DNA of 64,000 nucleotides from Christiangramia sp. (GCF_029937855.1 NZ_JAPYPC010000024.1:1-64000), one strand, 5' to 3'. Shown: positions 44,811 to 54,292, counted from the first letter of the stretch. Numbers and translations: made by a program. The notes: generated by a model not told the origin, from the letters alone.

Positions 44811-45833
44811 ATGTATAAGTCATTAATAAAACCTGCGCTTTTTAAATTTGATCCCGAAGAAGTTCATTATTTCACCTTTAATTTTTTGCGACGCTTCTGC
44901 AAATTGCCGGGTGCTGTATCATTTTTAAGGTCAAAGTATGAGCTAAAAGATAAAAGGCTGGAAAGGGAAGTTTTCGGATTAAAATTTAAAAATCCAGTAG
45001 GCCTTGCAGCAGGTTTCGATAAAGATGCTAAACTTTATAATGAGCTTTCAGCTTTAGGATTTGGATTTGTAGAGGTTGGAACGGTTACTCCAAAGCCACA
45101 GGTTGGGAATGAAAAACAAAGGCTTTTTAGGTTGAAGGAAGATTCGGCTATTATAAACCGAATGGGTTTTAATAATCATGGGGTAGAAGAAATGGTGGAG
45201 CGGCTTAAAAAAAATAAGGATGTGCTTATTGGAGGTAATATCGGAAAGAATAAAGTCACTCCTAATGAGAATGCCAAAGATGATTACCTGTATAGTTTCG
45301 AAGCGCTTTTTGATCATGTAAATTATTTCGTGGTGAACGTGAGCTCACCTAATACTCCTAATCTAAGGGAACTTCAGGACAAGGAGCCGTTAAAAGATCT
45401 TCTGAATACACTTCAGAAAAGGAATGAGCAAAAGAAAAATTCCAAACCTATATTATTAAAAATTGCTCCAGATCTAACCGATGATCAGTTAATGGATATT
45501 ATCGAGATCGTTCAGGAAACTAAGATCGCGGGTGTAATTGCAACGAATACTACTATTTCCCGGGAAGGTTTAAAATCTGAAAATAAAAATGAAATGGGCG
45601 GACTTAGTGGCAAGCCACTTACCAAACGATCTACCGAGGTCATCAGGTTCTTATCTGAAAAAAGTAATAAATCCTTTCCCATTATTGGAGTTGGCGGAAT
45701 TCATACGGCTGAGGATGCGATTGAAAAACTGGAAGCCGGAGCCAGGCTGGTGCAGCTTTATACCGGGTTTATATATGAAGGCCCGGCACTTATAAAAGCG
45801 ATCAATCAGAAAATTTTAGAGAAAGGTCTTTAA
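44811..45833 (+). CDS. pyrD: Quinone-dependent dihydroorotate dehydrogenase
   Basis: A 340-aa class 2 enzyme that oxidises dihydroorotate to orotate in pyrimidine synthesis, passing electrons to the quinone pool. The hydrophobic N-terminal helix pair ([19 protein letters not shown]) is the membrane-docking part; [51 protein letters not shown] (catalytic Ser) and [18 protein letters not shown] bind FMN. The LysE-like gene begins 3 nt after its stop. Confidence 0.96.
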   Translation: MYKSLIKPALFKFDPEEVHYFTFNFLRRFCKLPGAVSFLRSKYELKDKRLEREVFGLKFKNPVGLAAGFDKDAKLYNELSALGFGFVEVGTVTPKPQVGNEKQRLFRLKEDSAIINRMGFNNHGVEEMVERLKKNKDVLIGGNIGKNKVTPNENAKDDYLYSFEALFDHVNYFVVNVSSPNTPNLRELQDKEPLKDLLNTLQKRNEQKKNSKPILLKIAPDLTDDQLMDIIEIVQETKIAGVIATNTTISREGLKSENKNEMGGLSGKPLTKRSTEVIRFLSEKSNKSFPIIGVGGIHTAEDAIEKLEAGARLVQLYTGFIYEGPALIKAINQKILEKGL

Positions 45834-45836
45834 AAT

Positions 45837-46451
45837 ATGTGGGATCAAATTATTCCTTTTTTAACCGCTTCCATCCTCCTTACTTTTTCTCCCGGCCCGG
45901 ATATCATTTATGTGCTGGTAAGATCGATGGTATATGGGTATAAGCAGGGAATTATGACTGCTCTCGGTTTGGTCAGCGGAATTTTGATCCATACCAGTTT
46001 GGTGGCTTTCGGTGTTTCCGCGGTTATCAAACAGTCTGAAAATATATTTCTTTTTATAAAAGTCCTGGGCGCACTTTATTTGCTCTACCTGGCCTATCAG
46101 GTTTACAAAAGTAATCCCGAAATTGCCTTTTCTTCCGATGATATTACTGATAAAAGTATGTTCAGTTTATATAAACAGGGATTTATCATGAATGTTTTAA
46201 ATCCCAAAGTCGGTATTTTCTTCCTGGCATTCTTTCCCGGTTTTCTTTGGGATCCGGATGGAAACACGATTTTGCAGTTCTACATTCTTGGCGCAGTTTT
46301 TATGTTGCAGGCATTCTTTATTTTTAGCAGCGTTGCGGTACTTGCAGATAAAATTTCGGTATATATAAAATCCCATCCTAAAGCTGGAATATTCTTAAAA
46401 TGGATGCAGGTGGTAATTTTCATACTAATAGCAGTGTTAATTCTGGTTTAA
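45837..46451 (+). CDS. LysE/RhtB-family amino-acid exporter
   Basis: A 204-aa membrane protein with six helices. FLTASILLTFSPGPDIIYVL carries the family PGPD motif, and GLVSGILIHTSLVAFGVSA and FIMNVLNPKVGIFFLAFFPGF follow the usual pattern. Exports an amino acid or similar compound; substrate unknown. Translationally close to pyrD (3 nt gap). Confidence 0.9.
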   Translation: MWDQIIPFLTASILLTFSPGPDIIYVLVRSMVYGYKQGIMTALGLVSGILIHTSLVAFGVSAVIKQSENIFLFIKVLGALYLLYLAYQVYKSNPEIAFSSDDITDKSMFSLYKQGFIMNVLNPKVGIFFLAFFPGFLWDPDGNTILQFYILGAVFMLQAFFIFSSVAVLADKISVYIKSHPKAGIFLKWMQVVIFILIAVLILV

Positions 46452-46547
46452 AAGATGAAGAATTGAGTATGATTATTTCTGAAATTCCTGTTTGAAATTA
46501 ATTATTATCAATAAATCTATATTCTTTTTCAATTTTCACTAAAATGC

Positions 46548-46555
46548 TATCTTTG
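46548..46555 (+). promoter_or_regulatory. Bacteroidota -7 box (TATCTTTG) just 5 nt before a start codon
   Basis: TATCTTTG ends at 46555 and the ATG is at 46561, so transcription would begin at or next to the start codon: a leaderless mRNA is predicted. Confidence 0.6.
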
Positions 46556-46560
46556 GGCAT

Positions 46561-47424
46561 ATGGGTAAAGTGAAGCTTATCGAGTGTCCCAGGGACGCCA
46601 TGCAGGGAATCCGGGATTTTATTCCTACGGAAAAAAAAGTACAGTATCTTCAATCTCTCCTGCGTTGCGGATTTGATACCATAGATTTCGGAAGTTTTGT
46701 ATCCCCAAAAGCTATTCCTCAAATGAAAGATACTGCCGAAGTGCTTTCTCAGCTGGATCTTTCAAAGACTGAAAGTAAACTCTTGGCAATTGTGGCGAAT
46801 ACTCGCGGAGCTCAAGATGCTTCTAAATTCCAAGAAATAGACTATTTAGGTTACCCTTTTTCAATCTCTGAAAATTTCCAGATGCGTAATACGCACAAGA
46901 CCATTGCAGAGTCTGTTGAGGTTTTACGTGAAATCCTGGATATAGCCGATGCCTCCGGAAAAGAAGTAGTGGCTTATTTAAGTATGGGCTTTGGAAATCC
47001 TTATGGTGATCCATGGAACGTGGAAATCGTAGGGGAGTGGACAGAAAAACTTTCTGGGATGGGTGTAAAGATCCTCTCTTTATCTGATACCGTAGGAACT
47101 TCAACACCAGATATCATTGAATATTTATTTTTAAATCTTATCCCGAAATATCCTAATATCGAATTCGGTGCACATCTGCATACCACGCCTTCTAAATGGC
47201 ATGAAAAAGTAGATGCTGCATATAAAGCCGGTTGCTATAGGTTTGATGGAGCTATCCAGGGATTTGGCGGCTGCCCTATGGCAAAAGATGAGCTTACCGG
47301 GAATATGCCATCAGAAAAAATGCTTTCCTATTTTAATGCTGCTAAAGCCGATACCAACGTCAAAATGACCAGTTTTGAGTCAGCTTATAATGAAGCGTCT
47401 AAAATATTTAGTGCCTACCATTAA
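46561..47424 (+). CDS. Hydroxymethylglutaryl-CoA lyase
   Basis: A 287-aa TIM-barrel enzyme that splits HMG-CoA to acetyl-CoA and acetoacetate, the last step of leucine breakdown. VKLIECPRDAMQGI (catalytic Arg/Asp), FVSPKAIPQMKDT, LSLSDTVGTSTPDI, FGAHLHTTPSKW (metal His pair) and GCPMAKDELTGNMPSE fit the HMGL family, with the conserved Cys in the GGCPMA loop. Isopropylmalate-synthase relatives are longer. Probably leaderless (see promoter). Confidence 0.85.
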   Translation: MGKVKLIECPRDAMQGIRDFIPTEKKVQYLQSLLRCGFDTIDFGSFVSPKAIPQMKDTAEVLSQLDLSKTESKLLAIVANTRGAQDASKFQEIDYLGYPFSISENFQMRNTHKTIAESVEVLREILDIADASGKEVVAYLSMGFGNPYGDPWNVEIVGEWTEKLSGMGVKILSLSDTVGTSTPDIIEYLFLNLIPKYPNIEFGAHLHTTPSKWHEKVDAAYKAGCYRFDGAIQGFGGCPMAKDELTGNMPSEKMLSYFNAAKADTNVKMTSFESAYNEASKIFSAYH

Positions 47425-47547
47425 GATTTTATATTCCTTATTTTTAATTTCTACTTTATTTTTTTTAGATCAACTGAATGATATTTAGGGAATTATACGT
47501 TTATTATTAATTGTATTTATGGCTTTTTCAACTGCCATTGAAAAAAG

Positions 47548-47637
47548 TTATTTAAAATTAATCTAAATAAACTTGCTGTAACTGGAACGGGTTTTTATAT
47601 TTGCGCCCGAATACTATTTTAAACCAGTCTAAATAAA
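47548..47637 (+). promoter_or_regulatory. Promoter of the iron-type operon with two TCTAAATAAA repeats
   Basis: -7 box TATATTTG at 47596-47603. The 10-bp direct repeat TCTAAATAAA occurs at 47562-47571 and 47628-47637, flanking it. The upstream copy is half of an imperfect palindrome: TTATTTAAA (47548-47556), 5 nt, TCTAAATAA (47562-47570), 8 of 9 paired. Placement suggests a repressor, for example an iron-responsive one; the regulator's identity is inference. Confidence 0.5.
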
Positions 47638-47642
47638 GCAAA

Positions 47643-48857
47643 ATGAGAAAACTGTTATATTCAGCAGTATTAGCAGGAGCAACTTTAGTTTCCTGTTCTT
47701 CAGATGATGATTCTTTAAATCCTGAAGGAGAAAATAATTTAAACGTACCAGCAACTTATAATTTCGAAAGAGATAATGTTTCAAGCGTAAATTTCAGCGG
47801 ACAAACGACCAGACTTCAAATGACTGGAGAGATCCTTTCAAATTTCAACGATTTTGACAACAATTCAGAAGAACTTCTTTTGAATATGTTTTCAAATGAA
47901 AATTCACCTTTTGAAGATGCCAGTTTAAACGAATCTTCCAAAAGCGTAAAATCTAAGGTTGCTGCATCAAATTTCTATTTTTCTACAAACACCGTGGAAA
48001 GCACCGAGATCAAAAATGATTTTGAGTCTTATATTTCCGGGCAGATGAATATGGTGAAACCTAATAAAGATCAACTGGCTGAACCTGGTGTCGCGGGACA
48101 GATTGGAGATGATGGTAGCACTCGCTATGTAAATGCTAAAGGATTAGAGTATAACCAGGCTTTTGCAAAAGGATTGATTGGAGCACTTTTATTAGATCAA
48201 ACTTTAAATAATTACCTGTCTGTAGCTGTACTTGATGAAGGTGATAATAGAGCAAATAATGATGCGGGAATAACCGAAGATGGTAAAGCTTACACCACCA
48301 TGGAACATAAGTGGGACGAGGCTTATGGATATGTATATGGTGATCCATCTATTCCGGCTGCAGATCCAAATTCTGTTCTAAATGATAATGATGATGCTTT
48401 ACTCTTTAAGTACATGGGAAGAGTAGAAAACGATGAGGATTTTGCAGGTATTGCTAATGAAACTTTCGAAGCATTTAAGACAGGAAGAGCAGCAATTGTA
48501 GCTGGAGATTATTCTACAAGAAATGAGCAGATCGAAATAATTCGTGAAAACCTTTCAAAAATTATCGGTATCCGTGCGGTATATTACCTGCAAAATGGTA
48601 AAAACGCGATTGAAAATCAAAATTACGGTGCTGCGTTCCATGATCTTTCAGAAGGATTCGGATTTATCTATAGCCTTAGATTTACGCATAACCCGGCAAC
48701 CGGAGCACCTTATGTTTCTAAGCCACAAATTGATACAATTATAGATCAATTACTGGCAGGAAACGGATTCTGGGATGTAACTCCCGAAATGCTGGACACC
48801 ATGTCTGAGGAAATTGCTGCAGGCTTTGACTTTAGTGTGGAAGAAGCTGCTGAATAA
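47643..48857 (+). CDS. DUF4856 lipoprotein
   Basis: A 404-aa lipoprotein (AGATLVSCSS) of the Bacteroidota DUF4856 family: VPATYNFERDNVSSVNFSGQ, then a helical body with EHKWDEAYGYVYG (an imelysin-like HxxxE region) and HDLSEGFGFIYSLRF. Probably periplasmic or surface-exposed. First gene of a four-gene operon with imelysin, HTTM and a TonB receptor, which suggests a part in iron or metal uptake. Confidence 0.85.
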   Translation: MRKLLYSAVLAGATLVSCSSDDDSLNPEGENNLNVPATYNFERDNVSSVNFSGQTTRLQMTGEILSNFNDFDNNSEELLLNMFSNENSPFEDASLNESSKSVKSKVAASNFYFSTNTVESTEIKNDFESYISGQMNMVKPNKDQLAEPGVAGQIGDDGSTRYVNAKGLEYNQAFAKGLIGALLLDQTLNNYLSVAVLDEGDNRANNDAGITEDGKAYTTMEHKWDEAYGYVYGDPSIPAADPNSVLNDNDDALLFKYMGRVENDEDFAGIANETFEAFKTGRAAIVAGDYSTRNEQIEIIRENLSKIIGIRAVYYLQNGKNAIENQNYGAAFHDLSEGFGFIYSLRFTHNPATGAPYVSKPQIDTIIDQLLAGNGFWDVTPEMLDTMSEEIAAGFDFSVEEAAE

Positions 48858-48866
48858 ATAATTAGC

Positions 48867-48899
48867 CGGAGCCGGAAGTTTTTTCTGCTCCGGTTTTTA
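48867..48899 (+). terminator. Intra-operon hairpin with T-run between the lipoprotein and imelysin genes
   Basis: CCGGAGC (48867-48873) / GCTCCGG (48888-48894), 14-nt loop, then TTTTT, ending 12 nt before the imelysin ATG. It would lower expression of the downstream genes relative to the first (partial terminator). Confidence 0.65.
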
Positions 48900-48911
48900 A
48901 AATTTAATACC

Positions 48912-50024
48912 ATGAAGATTTCAAAATTATTGCTAATAGCCTGTTTGGTTTTTGCTGCCTGTTCTACTGAGGATGATGGTAGAAATGATAATGGTGGAGG
49001 TACAGATGATTCTTTTGATCGGGGAGCTATGCTCGCCAATTGGGCAGATAATATCATACTTCCGGCATATGAAGATTTGAATAGCAATACTCAAAAACTG
49101 GAAGAACTTACCCAGTCTTTTGTGGATAACCCTGGAAATACTGAATTAACTGCGCTAAGAGCTCAATTCAAGGTGTCTTATCAGTTATTTCAAAACGTTT
49201 CTATGTTTGATATGGGGAGAGCCGAGGAATTAGATTACAGGAGATTTTTAAATACCTATCCTCTTAATGCGGTAGATGTAAATTCTAATATCACCTCCGG
49301 AAGTTTTAATTTGGAATTACCATCAACTTATGACGAACAGGGATTTCCAGCTTTGGATTACCTGCTTTATGGTATAGCTAATACTAAAGAACAAACAATT
49401 TCAAAATATACGGAAGATGAAAATGCTGAAAATTACAGGAATTATTTATTAGCTGTAGCCAAACGTATTAATAGTCTTACTGCTGAAGTTACTGCCTCCT
49501 GGCAGGGTGATTATAGAAATACTTTTGTAAATAATACCAGTTCTTCCAGCAATGGATCTGTGGATCGTTTGACCAATAAATACGTGATGTATTTTGAGAA
49601 ATTTCTAAGATCTGGTAAAATTGGTTTCCCTTCAGGAGCTATTACAGGAACACCTTCCCCAATTAACGTAGAATCTTATTATTCTGAAGATTTTTCCAAG
49701 CAGTTATATCTTGAGGCTTTACATAGTTCTAAAGATTTCTTTACTGGTAAATATTTTGGTACTTCCGGTTCTGGAAAAAGTTATCAGGCATATTTAGAAG
49801 CTTTGGGTAGAGGGGATCTTGCAGATGATATTTTAGCTCAATTTAATGCTATTGAGTCTCAGTCTGGAGATCTTGATCCAAGCTTAAGAAACCAGGTAGA
49901 AACGAATAATACCCTGATGCTGGAAGTGCATGATGAACTACAAAAAGAAGTGGTTTTGCTGAAACTCGATATGCTTCAGGCGCTTTCTATTAGCGTGGAT
50001 TATGTAGATTCAGACGGAGATTAG
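48912..50024 (+). CDS. Imelysin-family lipoprotein
   Basis: A 370-aa lipoprotein (LVFAACST). Helical imelysin (M75, EfeO/IrpA-like) fold: NWADNIILPAYEDLNSNTQ, GFPALDYLLYG (in the place of the GxHxxE motif's surroundings), SKDFFTGKYFGTSGSGKSY. The exact GxHxxE is not visible, so metal binding may differ. Imelysins bind iron at the surface. Second in the operon; the next start follows its stop by 10 nt. Confidence 0.88.
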   Translation: MKISKLLLIACLVFAACSTEDDGRNDNGGGTDDSFDRGAMLANWADNIILPAYEDLNSNTQKLEELTQSFVDNPGNTELTALRAQFKVSYQLFQNVSMFDMGRAEELDYRRFLNTYPLNAVDVNSNITSGSFNLELPSTYDEQGFPALDYLLYGIANTKEQTISKYTEDENAENYRNYLLAVAKRINSLTAEVTASWQGDYRNTFVNNTSSSSNGSVDRLTNKYVMYFEKFLRSGKIGFPSGAITGTPSPINVESYYSEDFSKQLYLEALHSSKDFFTGKYFGTSGSGKSYQAYLEALGRGDLADDILAQFNAIESQSGDLDPSLRNQVETNNTLMLEVHDELQKEVVLLKLDMLQALSISVDYVDSDGD

Positions 50025-50034
50025 TTGCAGATAA

Positions 50035-51399
50035 ATGAATCTGTCCATTTCTAAATATCTTAATTCTTATACCGAAGCAGCCCCACTGGCAGTTTTTAGA
50101 ATTGGATTTGGAATAATGATGTTCATTAGTATCATACGATTCTGGCTGAACGGATGGATTGAAAAACTTTATATAACTCCGAAATTTCATTTTAGTTATT
50201 ACGGATTTGAATGGGTGAAACCGCTTGGCGATTTCACCTATTTACTTTTTATAATATGTGGTCTGGCAGCGCTTTTCGTAGCTTTTGGATATAAATATCG
50301 CATAGCGATCATCACATTTTTCCTGAGCTTTACCTATATCGAGCTCATGGATAAAACCACGTATCTCAATCATTATTATTTTGTAAGTATCCTTAGTTTT
50401 TTACTCATCTTCCTGCCGGCGAATACTTATTTCTCCCTGGATGCCTGGAAGAACCCTAAAAATGCCTTTCAAAAGATCCCGCGCTGGTGTATAGATACCA
50501 TTAAACTTTTACTCGGAATAGTTTATTTTTATGCGGGTCTCGCTAAACTAAATTCAGACTGGTTGCTAAAGGCTATGCCTTTAAAAATATGGCTGCCTTC
50601 CAAATATGATCTTCCTTTTCTTGGAGATCTTATGCAGCAGGAGTGGGTCGCTTATGCTTTTAGCTGGAGTGGCATGTTGTACGATCTACTTATTCCTTTC
50701 CTTTTATTATACAAAAAAACACGCTTGGTAGCTTTTCTGGCAGTAATAGCCTTTCACGTGATGACCAGGGTTTTATTTCCTATTGGTATGTTCCCCTATA
50801 TCATGATCGTGAGTGCGCTCATATTTTTCAGTCCGCAAGTACACCATAGAATCCTGAAAATGATTTCTTCCTGGTTACGTATAGATAAATCAAAATTTGA
50901 TAATAAGAAGATGCCTTATAGAAAACCAGCACAGAGAAAACTTATTCTTTCTGTGGTAACTGTTTTTTTCGTGATCCAGTTACTATTTCCCTGGAGGTAT
51001 TTGCTTTATCCTGGTGAATTATTCTGGACAGAAGAAGGTTTTAGATTTTCCTGGAGGGTGATGTTGATGGAAAAAGCCGGTTATGCCGAATTTAAAGTGG
51101 TAGATGCAGAAACCGGGAAACGATTTTATGTGGATAATGCCGATTTTTTAACCCCGTTTCAGGAAAAGCAAATGTCTTTTCAGCCCGATATGATTTTGGA
51201 ATACGCACATTTTCTGGCAGAACATTTCAGAAAAGATGGTCATAAAAACATTGAGGTCTATGTAGATAGCTATGTGGGGTTGAATGGAAGAAAAAGTACT
51301 CCTTATATAAGCCCCGATGTTAATTTGCTTAATTTCGCGGACTCGTTTGAACGCAAAACATTTATTTTACCCTTCGAAGATGAAATTAAAGGTCTTTAG
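50035..51399 (+). CDS. HTTM-domain membrane protein (vitamin-K-carboxylase-like)
   Basis: A 454-aa protein with a multi-helix HTTM domain (about 15-290) similar to vitamin-K-dependent gamma-carboxylase: FRIGFGIMMFISIIRFWLNG, LNHYYFVSILSFLLIFLP, KLLLGIVYFYAGLAKL and FHVMTRVLFPIGMFPYIM. The C-terminal part resembles the carboxylase luminal domain (FRFSWRVMLMEKAGYAEF). Its last 20 bp overlap the TonB receptor start. HTTM proteins recur next to imelysin genes; the modification they make is unknown. Confidence 0.85.
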   Translation: MNLSISKYLNSYTEAAPLAVFRIGFGIMMFISIIRFWLNGWIEKLYITPKFHFSYYGFEWVKPLGDFTYLLFIICGLAALFVAFGYKYRIAIITFFLSFTYIELMDKTTYLNHYYFVSILSFLLIFLPANTYFSLDAWKNPKNAFQKIPRWCIDTIKLLLGIVYFYAGLAKLNSDWLLKAMPLKIWLPSKYDLPFLGDLMQQEWVAYAFSWSGMLYDLLIPFLLLYKKTRLVAFLAVIAFHVMTRVLFPIGMFPYIMIVSALIFFSPQVHHRILKMISSWLRIDKSKFDNKKMPYRKPAQRKLILSVVTVFFVIQLLFPWRYLLYPGELFWTEEGFRFSWRVMLMEKAGYAEFKVVDAETGKRFYVDNADFLTPFQEKQMSFQPDMILEYAHFLAEHFRKDGHKNIEVYVDSYVGLNGRKSTPYISPDVNLLNFADSFERKTFILPFEDEIKGL

Positions 51400-53845
51400 C
51401 ATATTTTTCTTTTGTAGTCTGTTGATGAATGCACAGTATTCTCTAAGCGGAAAGGTGACTTCTTCTGAAACAGGTGATCCGGTACCCGATGCCGAGATCT
51501 GGAATAAGACTACAGGAAAACTAACTGTAGCCAATTCCAATGGAGAATTTGAAGTAGAAGATCTGGAAGAAGGATCTTATGTGTTCGCTGTTTTTAGTTA
51601 TGAATATGAAATTATAGAAAGGGAAATTCAGGTTTCAGAAAATAGAACAGTCAATTTCCAACTTTCTCCTCTCGCCGAAAGTCTAAGCGAGGTAATGATT
51701 ACCAATAGAAGAGAACAGATTTTTGCCCTCAGAAAACTTAGAAAAGTTGAAGGTACGGCTATTTACGCGGGTAAGAAGAGTGAAGTTGTTCTATTGGATA
51801 AGGTCTCTGGAAACCTTGCAGCGAACAACGCGAGGCAAATCTATAGCCAGGTGGTAGGTTTGAATATTTACGATAATGGCGATGCAGGTTTACAATTGAA
51901 TATTGGAGGGCGCGGTCTGGATCCCAACAGGACCCAGAATTTTAATACCAGGCAGAATGGCTATGATATTTCAGCTGATGTATTGGGTTACCCGGAAAGT
52001 TATTATACTCCACCGCCGGAAGCCCTTCGGGAGATACAGGTGGTGCGGGGAGCGGCTTCTTTACAATATGGAACGCAGTTTGGCGGACTCATAAATTTTA
52101 GGTTTAAGGAACCGGTTCCAGATAAAGAAATTGAATTGGTGTCTAGGCAGTCTGTAGGCTCCTACGATCTTTTTACCAGCTTTAACAGCCTTAGCGGCAC
52201 GGTCGGAAAATTTAGCTATTACACTTATTATAATTATAAAGGCGGAAAAGGCTTTCGGCCTAATTCAGGATACGATTCCCATAACGCATTTGCCCATCTT
52301 GGATGGAAATTTAATGATAGAACAAATATAAGTTTTGAGTATACCTATCTTGATTATTTAGCACAGCAACCGGGTGGATTAACTGATAATCAATTTTATG
52401 AAAATCCCGATTTCAGCAATAGGGAAAGAAACTGGTTTGATGTGAACTGGAATCTTTTCGCACTGAAACTGCAACATGAACTAAGCGATAAAACAGATCT
52501 TAGTTTGAATATCTTCGGACTAAATGCAAGTAGAAAAGCCGTCGGTTTTAGACAAAACAGGGTGGCATTGCCGGATGATCCTGAAGAGCCAAGGGAATTA
52601 TTGATCGACGATTTTTCGAACTGGGGAGCCGAAGCGAGGGTGCTTACGCGCTATAATTTATTTGAGGAAGAGTCCGTTTTATTGCTGGGAAGTAAATATT
52701 ATCAGGCATTTAATGAGCAGCAGCAAGGTCCGGGAAGTGCTTCTGCAGGCCCCGATTTTAATTTTGCCTCGGAAGATTTCCCAAATTATGAGCGGCAATC
52801 ACAATTTGAGTTTCCTAATAGTAACCTTGCTTTCTTTGGAGAGAATATTTTCAATGTCACCAATAACTTTTCCATAACCCCGGGCTTTAGATTTGAATAT
52901 ATAAATACTGAAGCAGATGGGTTTTATAAGAATATTGTAAAAGATAATGCTGAAAATACGTTGCTGAATGAAACCAATGAAGATGACCGTGAGTTTGAAA
53001 GAAGTTTTATTCTTCTTGGAGTTGGGAGTAGTTATAATTTAAATCCTTCTAACGAGCTTTATGCGAATTTTTCTCAGAATTACCGGTCGGTTACCTTTAA
53101 CGATATCCGGGTGGTAAATCCAAGCTTCCAGGTAGATCCAAATATTAGGGATGAAGAGGGTTTTACTTCAGATATAGGAATTAGAGGTAGATTGAAAGAT
53201 TTTCTTTCCTACGATGCCAGTATTTTTGCTTTGAGATATAATGACAGGATCGGGGAAACCTTAAAACCGGAAGAACGCGTAAATGCCTCAGGAGATCTGG
53301 AGCAAACAGGTAGACTGGTAAGGTTCAGGGGAAATATAGGAGATGCTTTTATCTATGGTCTTGAAACCTTTGCAGAATGGAATATTAGGAACAGCCTTTT
53401 TCAATCTGCAGAAAATTATAGAATGAATGCTTTTGTAAATGCCGCCTTTACAAAATCTGAATATATAGACTCTGAACAGGTGAACGTGGAAGGTAATGAA
53501 GTGGAGTTTATCCCGGCAGTAAATTTAAAGACGGGAATTAATTTTGGTTATAAAAATTTCCTGGCCGGTTTGCAATACACTTATTTAAGCAAACAGTTTA
53601 CCGATGCCACTAATGCCCCACAGATAAAAAATGAGAATAACCGGGGAATTCAGGGAGCAGTTCCAGCCTATGGAATTTTAGATTTTTCGAGTTCCTATAG
53701 CTTCGGAAAGTTTAAAATAGAAGCGGGAATAAATAATCTTTTAGATAATTCTTATTTCACGCGCAGAGCCACAGGTTATCCGGGGCCGGGAATAATTCCG
53801 GCGCAACCAATCACCTGGTATACAACCTTGCAGGTAAAACTTTAA
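51380..53845 (+). CDS. TonB-dependent receptor of the imelysin/HTTM operon
   Basis: Start taken at 51380 (MKLKVFSIFFFCSLLMNAQ, signal peptide, 821 aa), overlapping the HTTM stop by 20 bp; the reading from 51317 has no signal peptide. YSLSGKVTSSETGDPVPDAE begins a CarboxypepD_reg domain, followed by a plug (LNIGGRGLDPNRTQNFNTRQ; IQVVRGAASLQYGTQFGG) and a barrel with FecA-like strands. Likely a siderophore or ferric-citrate receptor; the ligand is inferred only from context. Confidence 0.9.
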   Translation: MKLKVFSIFFFCSLLMNAQYSLSGKVTSSETGDPVPDAEIWNKTTGKLTVANSNGEFEVEDLEEGSYVFAVFSYEYEIIEREIQVSENRTVNFQLSPLAESLSEVMITNRREQIFALRKLRKVEGTAIYAGKKSEVVLLDKVSGNLAANNARQIYSQVVGLNIYDNGDAGLQLNIGGRGLDPNRTQNFNTRQNGYDISADVLGYPESYYTPPPEALREIQVVRGAASLQYGTQFGGLINFRFKEPVPDKEIELVSRQSVGSYDLFTSFNSLSGTVGKFSYYTYYNYKGGKGFRPNSGYDSHNAFAHLGWKFNDRTNISFEYTYLDYLAQQPGGLTDNQFYENPDFSNRERNWFDVNWNLFALKLQHELSDKTDLSLNIFGLNASRKAVGFRQNRVALPDDPEEPRELLIDDFSNWGAEARVLTRYNLFEEESVLLLGSKYYQAFNEQQQGPGSASAGPDFNFASEDFPNYERQSQFEFPNSNLAFFGENIFNVTNNFSITPGFRFEYINTEADGFYKNIVKDNAENTLLNETNEDDREFERSFILLGVGSSYNLNPSNELYANFSQNYRSVTFNDIRVVNPSFQVDPNIRDEEGFTSDIGIRGRLKDFLSYDASIFALRYNDRIGETLKPEERVNASGDLEQTGRLVRFRGNIGDAFIYGLETFAEWNIRNSLFQSAENYRMNAFVNAAFTKSEYIDSEQVNVEGNEVEFIPAVNLKTGINFGYKNFLAGLQYTYLSKQFTDATNAPQIKNENNRGIQGAVPAYGILDFSSSYSFGKFKIEAGINNLLDNSYFTRRATGYPGPGIIPAQPITWYTTLQVKL

Positions 53846-53847
53846 AA

Positions 53848-54090
53848 TTATGCGCTTGCCTGTGGTGCCCAATGATTACACAGCATGCCCGGCGCAGCTT
53901 TTTGTGGATTTGCGCAGGTAGGTGAATGATATCTACTGCAATTAAGGCAATTCGGTTCATCTTTAATGGCAGCTTTCATCTTAAAACTGTCACAGGTATG
54001 TTGTTCTCCAACGCTGGTTTCGTGCCTGGTGCAAAAATTATTTTTGAAGCGTTCACAATTCACACAGCTATTTCCTAATCGTATACTCAT
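53848..54090 (-). CDS. Cysteine-rich small protein
   Basis: An 80-aa protein with paired cysteines: CVNC (9-12), CTRH (20), CDSF (33), then CLNC (48-51), CANP (59) and CNHW (71). The two halves look like an internal duplication, each able to hold a metal. No family known to me. Convergent with the TonB receptor gene, 2 nt between stops. No promoter motif recognised. Confidence 0.7.
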   Translation of the reverse strand: MSIRLGNSCVNCERFKNNFCTRHETSVGEQHTCDSFKMKAAIKDEPNCLNCSRYHSPTCANPQKAAPGMLCNHWAPQASA

Positions 54091-54230
54091 AATTTTAATT
54101 ATTTAAAGTCTTTTAAATTTACAATCAAAGCATTTAAGAAACAATATAAATAGCTAAGGTGCAGGTTTCTATGCCTAATGTTGATTTCTTTTTAAAATGT
54201 TTATCCGTATTTGTACCTAAAGATAAATTT

Positions 54231-54292
54231 TGTCATCTTGAGCGTAGTCGAAAGATAGACAAAAGACATCTCGACTGCGCTCGATGTGACAT
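54231..54292. repeat. Intergenic palindromic repeat (family B)
   Basis: GTCATCTTGAGCGTAGTCGA (54232-54251) and TCGACTGCGCTCGATGTGAC (54271-54290) are inverted and largely complementary around a short spacer. A related short motif, CATCCTGAGC, occurs twice at 16014-16058. No gene seen in 54091-54451. Confidence 0.6.

Noticed and set aside
51317-51379. Upstream start for the TonB receptor of the iron operon
   Set aside because: Would hide the signal peptide; 51380 exposes a normal one.
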